Shown in pieces: positions 57,951-64,000 of a stretch of DNA of 64,000 bases. Positions within the stretch are counted from its first letter, which is position 1. Every line of letters starts with the position of its first letter. A model generated the notes under the pieces. It had not been told where the DNA came from and did no database searches. It saw only the letters and a list, made by a program, of their open reading frames with translations. Where the stretch lies: contig DCUV01000032.1 of assembly GCA_002328585.1 (NCBI GenBank), forward strand, positions 260,277 through 324,276, given 5' to 3'. The translations under genes were made by a program, and so were the position numbers. This DNA comes from Spirochaetia bacterium UBA2205 (lineage in GTDB: Bacteria > Spirochaetota > UBA4802 > UB4802).

Positions 57951-58988
57951 CTATTTCACTTTTTTTGATAACTGTTTCTCTATCGCTACTGTTTCTTTTA
58001 CTATTGAATCCACTACTTGCTTTACCGTTGGGGTATCCTTTATTATGCCACTTACCTGACCCAATGGCAGCACACCTTTTGTAAAATCTCCATCAATGGT
58101 ACCCAGTTTAAATGCATCAAATCCAATTGCCATCTGTGCCATTTGCATCGATCGTTTTGGTCCCATGAGCATAATGCCAATCGCTAACTTAAGCCATGGA
58201 AATTCCAACATATCGGCAATCTTTTTGGATCTGATAAGTGCACTGAATGGATTTAATCTTTTTTTCAATAAACGCTCCACCCCTTCAGATTTCATAAACC
58301 TGGCTGGCAAACCATCAACCCTGGGTGTGTAAACAGTATGATATACTTCACTTTTTACACTTGCCTGTTTTGCTAGTTCTGCAGCCGGGCTTTCTTTGGT
58401 ATTCATAAAACGAGTACCCATTGCTATTCCATCTGCCCCAAGCGCTAAAGCAGCTAAAAGTCCCCTGCCATCAGCAAAACCACCAGCAGCAATTATAGGT
58501 ATATCTAAAGCATCAGCTATTGCCGGGATAAGTACAAGCGAAGTAATGGCTCCGCCATGCCCTGCTGCTTCATATCCTGTTACAATTAATGCATCTGCAC
58601 CATCCCGTTGGGCAGCAAGTGCATGTTTATGTGTGGTAACTGTTGCCACAACCTTGCCGCCATAGGCATGAGCTGCTTTTGCAATTTTATCACCTTTGCC
58701 TAATGAGTAATTTATAATAGGAACTTTTTCTTCAATTAAAACCTGTGCATTTCGTTCCGCACCGGGGAAATAAAGAGTAACATTTGCACCAAATGGCTTT
58801 TTGGTGAGCGACCGTATTTTTTGCACCGCTTCGCGGGTTTGATCTGCAGTTAATACCCCTGTGGCAAGAATTCCCAACCCACCAGCATTTGATACTGCAG
58901 CAACAAGCTCCGGGGTACTTATCCAGCTCATCCCTGAAAGCACTATTGGATATTGAATCTTAAATAGTTCTGTAATTCTCGTTTTCAT
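57951..58988 (-). CDS. nitronate monooxygenase-family flavoprotein (copy 1)
   Basis: 345 residues, clearly paralogous to the 54893 gene along its whole length (same MKTRIT...GMSWISTPELVAAV opening). VTGYEAAGHGG keeps the C-terminal His of the active-site segment, with Tyr replacing the first His; the FMN site is AAGGFADGRGLLAALALGADG. It is first in the three-gene block with the acyl-CoA synthetase. The duplicate may have a separate substrate. Confidence 0.9.
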   Translation of the reverse strand: MKTRITELFKIQYPIVLSGMSWISTPELVAAVSNAGGLGILATGVLTADQTREAVQKIRSLTKKPFGANVTLYFPGAERNAQVLIEEKVPIINYSLGKGDKIAKAAHAYGGKVVATVTTHKHALAAQRDGADALIVTGYEAAGHGGAITSLVLIPAIADALDIPIIAAGGFADGRGLLAALALGADGIAMGTRFMNTKESPAAELAKQASVKSEVYHTVYTPRVDGLPARFMKSEGVERLLKKRLNPFSALIRSKKIADMLEFPWLKLAIGIMLMGPKRSMQMAQMAIGFDAFKLGTIDGDFTKGVLPLGQVSGIIKDTPTVKQVVDSIVKETVAIEKQLSKKVK

Positions 58989-59117
58989 TGAATACTCCTT
59001 TATATATAAATTTGAATAAGTATGCCTTCTCTCAATTTTACCGCAAACATAACTAAGTTATCTAAAAAAGCAATAAAATTAAAAATATTTTGTCAAAACG
59101 TTTATACTAAAAATGTT

Positions 59118-60440
59118 TTAGATGGTGGTGTAATTAATCCTGCACATAACATATGGCAAATAACTATCGCCAATCCATTCGCGCTCTTTTGATAGTACTA
59201 TGGTGTCATCAAGCATACTCATTACATCGTCAGCCACCATGCAATTTTTAAGCCTTCCCTGCACCTCACCTTTATTGACAAACCATGCCAAATCTAAATT
59301 AGCAGAAAATTGTCCCATCAATGTATTAGATTGACCAAATCCTATGAATTGATCAATAATGATACCGGTGCCCATCTGTGTAATCATATCTTTGAATGAT
59401 ACACCCCCACCCGGCACTACAATGTTGCTGAAGCTTTCCTGTGGCAATGTAGCATAACTACGCGATGCATTACCGGTAGGGTCACACTGCAATATGTGGC
59501 TACTTTGCAAATGCGCTATATTCCGTTGCACATATCCATGTTCAATGATTATTTTATTAAAAGCTATCACCCCTTCACCATCAAAAGGGTAACTGCCGGG
59601 TGCAAAATTTTCAAGCGGATTATCATATACACTCACCTGCTTGCCAAAAATTTTTTGACCAAATTTCCCTTTATACCGCGATATACCCCGTTGAATCGAC
59701 TTCCCGGAAAGCCCTTGTAATACTACCCCCATAATCTGGCTGAATGCTTTTGGCGTTAGTATAGCATAATAGTTGCCAGAAGGGATAGCAGCATTTGTTT
59801 CGCTGAATCGCAACTTCATAATAAGGCGATTAACAATTTCATGATAATCAAATGCGCTTCCCCATGAACTGCTTTCATATACCTGTATACGGCTTCCATC
59901 TGATACTATGCGCAATACTGAAACGCTTACCCCATGATGTACATAACGATATCCTGCTTCAAAACCACTGGAGTTGGTTAAATAAACATATCCATCAACA
60001 CACCCTGCCGAACTATCAACAATGCAATCACTATATTCTTTACGGATTGTATCTATTATAGCTTGCAATTGATGTAGTTGATCTTCTACAGTCCAGCTTT
60101 TTAACCATTGTTCATCATAGAGCGTTACTTCGGGTAAACCATTTTTACCAGGAAGTTCATAATCCTCATTATCCCCATACTGCGCAGTATCCTTTGCATG
60201 GTCAATAACCGATTGTATATCATTGAAATCATTACAATATGAAAAACCGGTTTGCTTATGTATATTCAGCCGGATGCCATATCCCTGTACCGCAGATTCA
60301 CGCGCTGAATGGAACATGTTATTTTTAAACGTAACTGATCTACTGATAACATCATTGGAATAAATATCCCACCACCTGCATTGAATGCCCTGACATTCTT
60401 TGCGTATAGCATCATGATTTCTTTTTGCTGCCTCCAGCAC
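59118..60440 (-). CDS. tldE: TldE/PmbA-family protein (non-metal subunit)
   Basis: 440 residues of the modulator-of-gyrase family. No HExxxH motif, as expected for TldE, which forms a heterodimer with TldD. The start is GTG 60440: GGAGG lies five bases upstream, inside the end of tldD, giving a 29-base overlap and translational coupling. TldD/TldE degrade flexible peptides such as CcdA and complete microcin B17 maturation in enterics. The natural substrate here is unknown. Confidence 0.93.
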   Translation of the reverse strand: MLEAAKRNHDAIRKECQGIQCRWWDIYSNDVISRSVTFKNNMFHSARESAVQGYGIRLNIHKQTGFSYCNDFNDIQSVIDHAKDTAQYGDNEDYELPGKNGLPEVTLYDEQWLKSWTVEDQLHQLQAIIDTIRKEYSDCIVDSSAGCVDGYVYLTNSSGFEAGYRYVHHGVSVSVLRIVSDGSRIQVYESSSWGSAFDYHEIVNRLIMKLRFSETNAAIPSGNYYAILTPKAFSQIMGVVLQGLSGKSIQRGISRYKGKFGQKIFGKQVSVYDNPLENFAPGSYPFDGEGVIAFNKIIIEHGYVQRNIAHLQSSHILQCDPTGNASRSYATLPQESFSNIVVPGGGVSFKDMITQMGTGIIIDQFIGFGQSNTLMGQFSANLDLAWFVNKGEVQGRLKNCMVADDVMSMLDDTIVLSKEREWIGDSYLPYVMCRINYTTI

Positions 60441-61809
60441 CTTTGCCTCCTATAAGAACATTTTTTATCAATAGGTGCGGACCACCTGAGGAAACCGGAA
60501 GAGGCGCTTGCCCCTGTTTACCACAGCCTCCCAATCCACCATACATGGTACAATCATCTGCGATTGCATCGATATTCATAAGCGTCATAAACACATTCCC
60601 GCTAAGCATGCAATCACGCAATATCCTCTTTTTCTTTCCCCGTTTCACCTCATAGGCATACGCCGGGGTAAAGGTAAACATCTCAAGATTGGTCTGCCCT
60701 CCTAATGCACCAACTACATACAACCCATTACCTAAACGATCAAACAGCTCATCAACAGTTGCGTTACCATTATCGATATAGGTATTGGTCATCCGTACAA
60801 TGGGAGGTGCAGTACACGATATTGCCCGTGCATTGCCGGTTGGCTGCTCCCCCATTTTTATAGCTGTTTCCCGTGAATGCAATCTGCCAGTTAAAATGCC
60901 ATCCTTAATCAAATAGGTTTTTCGTGGTTGTATCCCCTCATCATCAATAGGAATATACCCTGTATAGGGCAGTGAGCCATCATCAATCACCTGTAAACAT
61001 CCCGGACCAAAACGCCTGCCAATCACCATAAGCTCTTTCATTCGGGGATTCTCATAAATAAAATCTGCCTCTGAAAGATGCCCAAATGCCTCATGAATAA
61101 AAACCCCTGCCAGCTTTGGATCTGCTATGACATTGTATAGCCCACTTTGTACCTGTTCTGCTTTTACCAGCTCTGTAGCTGTTTTTACCACTTTTTCTGC
61201 CACTGCATAGTTATCCTCAACCAGTTCAAATCCGCCGTATTGTGCAATCGATTCACCGTACGGTTGCATAACAGTACCATCCTTTGCTATGGCCGAAAAC
61301 GAAATGCCGCAAAACGAGCTTTCATAATCAACACTTGTTTCATCAGTATTGTACATATAATAATGAGCGATGGAATCCCTGTACACAACATTGGTATTCT
61401 CAACCAATTGGCTTCTCTTCAAAATTGCGTTGTAGCGGTGCATAAGCTCCATCTTTTCTTCAAGGCTTACGCTGTGCAAAGGCTTCAGTACTTTTGTTTT
61501 TTTGTTCACGACATTGGATTGCATAGCAGCAATTGTAACAGCGTCATCTTTTTTTTGTAGGTTCGATAGTTCCTGTGCATGGGTTATTGCATAATCCATC
61601 ATATCCAGCGTGGTAAATGAAACAAATCCCCAGCATCCCCTGTTGTAGACGCGTACTGATCCCTGTGTTGTTTTGCCAGCCTTACAGGTTTCCACCATAT
61701 TCTTTGAAAGATGTATGCTTACTGCCTCATCTTCACTCATTCGAATTTCAGCATACTCCGCTTTTATGTTTTTTAATTTCTTCTGTACCATTGTCATGTC
61801 TACTACCAT
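60412..61809 (-). CDS. tldD: TldD-family metallopeptidase
   Basis: 465 residues. The zinc site FIHEAFGHLSEAD has H239, E240 and H244 (HExxxH). The C-terminal PLPVSSGGPHLLIKNVLIGGKGAGG is typical. Starts at ATG 61809 with GGGAG nine bases ahead. It is the catalytic half of a TldD/TldE peptidase, cytoplasmic. A small toxin-antitoxin system elsewhere in the window (11.6 kb) offers a possible substrate only by analogy with CcdA. Confidence 0.95.
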   Translation of the reverse strand: MVVDMTMVQKKLKNIKAEYAEIRMSEDEAVSIHLSKNMVETCKAGKTTQGSVRVYNRGCWGFVSFTTLDMMDYAITHAQELSNLQKKDDAVTIAAMQSNVVNKKTKVLKPLHSVSLEEKMELMHRYNAILKRSQLVENTNVVYRDSIAHYYMYNTDETSVDYESSFCGISFSAIAKDGTVMQPYGESIAQYGGFELVEDNYAVAEKVVKTATELVKAEQVQSGLYNVIADPKLAGVFIHEAFGHLSEADFIYENPRMKELMVIGRRFGPGCLQVIDDGSLPYTGYIPIDDEGIQPRKTYLIKDGILTGRLHSRETAIKMGEQPTGNARAISCTAPPIVRMTNTYIDNGNATVDELFDRLGNGLYVVGALGGQTNLEMFTFTPAYAYEVKRGKKKRILRDCMLSGNVFMTLMNIDAIADDCTMYGGLGGCGKQGQAPLPVSSGGPHLLIKNVLIGGKGAGGSKKKS

Positions 61810-61927
61810 TATATTCTTCTCCCAAAAACATTATTGATACTCAGAATACTGTCAAATGACAGCCATCTCCACCTAATCACTGAATAGGTGGCAGATTCCT
61901 CATTGTATACGGTATATGCAATATCCT

Positions 61928-62629
61928 TTACATTGTTGCCATTGCCCTTTTTATTGCCTGTCCAATATTTTTCGATAACTGTCGCCATAAATGGTTCCCC
62001 TGAAAATATAAATCCTGGTTAACCTCCACTTCTATGCCACAGTACCTATCTCCATACTGCTTTCTCAACCATACCGTTACCCCGTCACCACACCCTCTGT
62101 AAGGGTAATTGTATGCTATGCGCAATGGATGCAGTGCAAACAATGTTTCTTTGATACTTTTACATAATTGCTGTTCTACCGGGCAGCATTGATCATATAA
62201 AAGACCTATATCACAATACCGTTTAAATCCATTCAATTGTGGTGTAAACGAATGAACAGCAACATGAACAACATAAGTATGATGTTGTATTGCTTTGATA
62301 ACAGCCTGTTCTATAGTATGGCGATGTTTAGTATAATAACGTTGTATCAGCTCTTTTTTTAAATCACTATTGGAATTTTTTGTAAATTTTGAAAATAATT
62401 CATCACTCCCCATTGACCGGTTACAATCAACAATAAGTCGTGTAACCTTTGTGTATAGTAGTGGTGCTTGAAGTATGTTAGCAATGATGATAGCCATTGA
62501 TAATGCCCCAATATCATACGCAGCGTGGGTTGCTACTATTTCATACTCTTCGGAAAAAAGTTCTACAAATTTACGAGGTATATAGTTTCCGGCATGTTCA
62601 CAGGTAACAATACAAGTATTTTTTGCCAT
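61928..62629 (-). CDS. N-formylglutamate amidohydrolase-like protein
   Basis: About 233 residues from ATG 62629 (AGG seven bases upstream). CEHAGNYIPRKF, THAAYDIGAL and the DCNRS block are the conserved metal and catalytic segments of the FGase family, which hydrolyses N-formylglutamate or related compounds. The frame stays open to 62797 but would then run into the divergent TauE gene with a non-protein-like Pro/Ile start, so the short form is chosen. No histidine-utilisation genes are adjacent. Confidence 0.85.
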   Translation of the reverse strand: MAKNTCIVTCEHAGNYIPRKFVELFSEEYEIVATHAAYDIGALSMAIIIANILQAPLLYTKVTRLIVDCNRSMGSDELFSKFTKNSNSDLKKELIQRYYTKHRHTIEQAVIKAIQHHTYVVHVAVHSFTPQLNGFKRYCDIGLLYDQCCPVEQQLCKSIKETLFALHPLRIAYNYPYRGCGDGVTVWLRKQYGDRYCGIEVEVNQDLYFQGNHLWRQLSKNIGQAIKRAMATM

Positions 62630-62717
62630 TTGCAAAACCTTTGCAGTATATCGCTTGACATAAAGCAACTGTATTCTAATTTTCTGGTCAACATTTATTT
62701 TTACAAAAGAGGTCAGT

Positions 62718-63074
62718 ATGATTATTATTACAGCAATCATTGGGCTATTCACCGGCATGTTATCAGGTATTATGGGTATTGGTGGTGGGATTATCATGAT
62801 ACCAGCATTGATATATGTAATGCATTTTAATCAGCATTTAGCACAGGGGACAACATTGGCTGCAATGATACCACCTATTGGTATTCTTGCAGCATACGAA
62901 TATTATAAATCCGGCTATGTTAATATACCGGTTGCGCTTACCCTGTCTTTAGGTTTTATCATTGGCGGCTATTTTGGTGGTAAGATTGCGGTATCGCTTG
63001 ATAGCGAAACACTCCGCCGTATTTTTGGAATAATCCTCTTTGTTATGTCATTGCATATCATATTTTCAAAATAG
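62718..63074 (+). CDS. half-size TauE/SafE-family membrane protein
   Basis: 118 residues, about half the length of classic TauE/SafE transporters, with four hydrophobic helices. GLFTGMLSGIMGIGGGIIMIPAL is the family signature, repeated once in full-length proteins and present once here. Half-size members probably dimerise. Expected to export sulfite or organosulfonates, but specificity is unknown. GAGGT precedes the ATG; divergent from the FGase-like gene. Confidence 0.88.
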   Translation: MIIITAIIGLFTGMLSGIMGIGGGIIMIPALIYVMHFNQHLAQGTTLAAMIPPIGILAAYEYYKSGYVNIPVALTLSLGFIIGGYFGGKIAVSLDSETLRRIFGIILFVMSLHIIFSK

Positions 63075-63248
63075 CCACCATTCCTGCATGGGTAACAATG
63101 GCATTGTTTATTAGCATTCATAAATCTGCAATGTGTAAATTTTAATATGTAGTTATGTGCAATACATAAAATAGTTGCTTTATTACTATAGACATGATAC
63201 TATATTTACAGTAAACAATCTTCATTTGTTTTTTATCAGGTAACTATC

Positions 63249-63530
63249 ATGCAGCAACAGAACAGTAATATTCAAAAACCACAACGAATAAAACCAATTT
63301 ACACACAAAAAGTACCCATTCCATCTCACTTTGCATCTCTTTTATGGGATGAACAGGATACTGCTCCACTTGAAAAATTAATTCTCCGTGTTTTGCAGTA
63401 TGGCAATTATGAAGAAATACATACTATTTACTCTTTATATTCAACGGAAACAACTAACATAGCATCTCGTTACCCTGACATAAAACGGGGAGTAAAATTC
63501 TGGGTGCGGTACTGGAATGAACACAATTAA
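63249..63530 (+). CDS. putative antitoxin partner of AbiEii-like nucleotidyltransferase
   Basis: 93 residues. The central block HFASLLWDEQDTAPLEKLILRVLQYGNYEEI resembles small proteins commonly encoded just before AbiEii/AbiGii nucleotidyltransferases. No DNA-binding domain is obvious. It overlaps the next gene by 14 bases, which supports a coupled pair. An antitoxin role is inferred from position only. Confidence 0.65.
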   Translation: MQQQNSNIQKPQRIKPIYTQKVPIPSHFASLLWDEQDTAPLEKLILRVLQYGNYEEIHTIYSLYSTETTNIASRYPDIKRGVKFWVRYWNEHN

Positions 63531-64000
63531 CACAACAATAATTACCCTGGCACAACAGATACAAAAGCAGTTCCCGCATTTTTATTTAGCTGGTGGTACT
63601 GCCATAATGTTAAAATATAACCACAGGATAAGTTATGATCTTGATTTCTTTAATTTTAAAGAATTTTCATATAACCGATTGGCAAAAAAAGTAATACCAT
63701 TATATCAAAACCAGATTGATAAATGGGAGCGTAAAGAGGATAATATAGATTTCTTTATCAATGGAATAAAAGTATCATTTTTTTTCCTTTTAAAAACCTT
63801 GAAAAAATTGAAACCATTCATGGAATTAAAGTAGCAGGTGATTTTGATCTCTTTTTAAACAAACTGTATGTTGCAGGAAGAAGAATTGACCCCAAAGATC
63901 CTTTTGATGCTGCTTATTTGTATAACCAGCATAATTGGGATAACAACTACATTATACAAGGTTTTGAAAAGAAGTTCAAGGGACAAAGTTATAAAATATA
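63517..64000 (+). pseudogene. AbiEii/AbiGii-type nucleotidyltransferase, frameshifted and cut by window end
   Basis: The first part reads FYLAGGTAIMLKYNHRISYDLDFF, with the GG(T/S) and SxDLDFF metal motif of AbiEii-like toxins. The frame breaks at a run of eight T (63778-63785); one more T would restore continuity into PFKNLEKIETIHGIKVAGDFDLF...DPKDPFDAAYLY, which is open to base 64000. So the gene is either a one-base deletion mutant, a phase-variable allele or an assembly error. AbiEii proteins act as type IV toxins by nucleotidyl transfer. Confidence 0.8.

Noticed and set aside
62630..62797. Longer N-terminus for the N-formylglutamate amidohydrolase-like gene
   Set aside because: It would overlap the divergent TauE/SafE gene and encodes a Pro/Ile-rich shadow; ATG 62629 has the ribosome site and the family-like start.
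1..64000. CRISPR array, prophage, insertion sequence or rRNA operon
   Set aside because: No regularly spaced short repeats, no transposase, integrase or phage structural genes, and no rRNA sequence were seen.

Overview
This is a 64 kb stretch of an AT-rich bacterial chromosome (about 36% G+C by eye). It is densely coded on both strands, with one tRNA gene and no plasmid, phage or CRISPR hallmarks. Shine-Dalgarno sites are ordinary (AGGAGG/GGGAG). The gene set suggests a Gram-negative, largely anaerobic or facultative heterotroph: NfnAB-type transhydrogenase, multiheme c-type cytochromes, lipoprotein and exported proteins, NADP-type glutamate dehydrogenase, long-chain acyl-CoA synthetases and nitronate monooxygenase-like flavoproteins. 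An uncultivated spirochaete-like lineage is my best guess, but nothing here proves the phylum.

Layout. 1-5 kb is a plus-strand carbohydrate locus: ThuA-like fragment, Gfo/Idh/MocA dehydrogenase, GPH sugar symporter and a 683-residue unassigned protein. 5-11 kb holds a giant FAD/Fe-S D-lactate-dehydrogenase-like oxidase, divergent yedF, ruvB and a PTS EIIA. 11.2-12.4 kb is a RelE-type toxin-antitoxin cassette between two identical 99-bp direct repeats. 12.4-18.7 kb holds small housekeeping and envelope genes (HlyIII, thioesterase, CutA, MORN lipoprotein, tetraheme cytochrome, PLC-like protein, exported HExxH protein, MBL hydrolase). 18.9-27.2 kb holds a ClpX-like ATPase, a gene remnant beside tRNA-Leu(CAA), a hotdog thioesterase, a second multiheme cytochrome, a chemoreceptor, a Yip1 protein and a gamma-carbonic anhydrase. 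27.6-42.9 kb holds a hybrid sensor kinase, MTAP, a CCA-adding-enzyme-like protein, a cyclic-nucleotide-binding/GH15-like fusion, a LamG/FnIII exported protein, rpiB, asnS, an enolase-superfamily enzyme, a polysaccharide deacetylase and nfnBA. 43.5-47.7 kb holds a RecA-like/PEP-pyruvate-binding fusion and gdhA. 47.7-59 kb is a minus-strand block with two acyl-CoA synthetases, alaS, recX, rpsI, rplM and two paralogous nitronate monooxygenases. 59-62.6 kb is tldE-tldD and an N-formylglutamate amidohydrolase-like gene. The right edge holds a half-size TauE/SafE protein and an AbiEii-type pair whose second gene is frameshifted and runs off the window.

Two pieces of structure stand out beyond the genes. 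First, the word AACTATCG occurs 19 times on the two strands by manual count, against roughly 2-3 expected from composition. Five copies extend to the 12-mer CAATAACTATCG, in intergenic and coding DNA alike, which resembles a highly iterated or uptake-type signature. Second, the perfect 99-bp direct repeat around the toxin-antitoxin genes looks like the footprint of an inserted or excisable cassette. Small dispersed palindromes and a 14-base word shared by two intergenic regions suggest further non-autonomous repeats.
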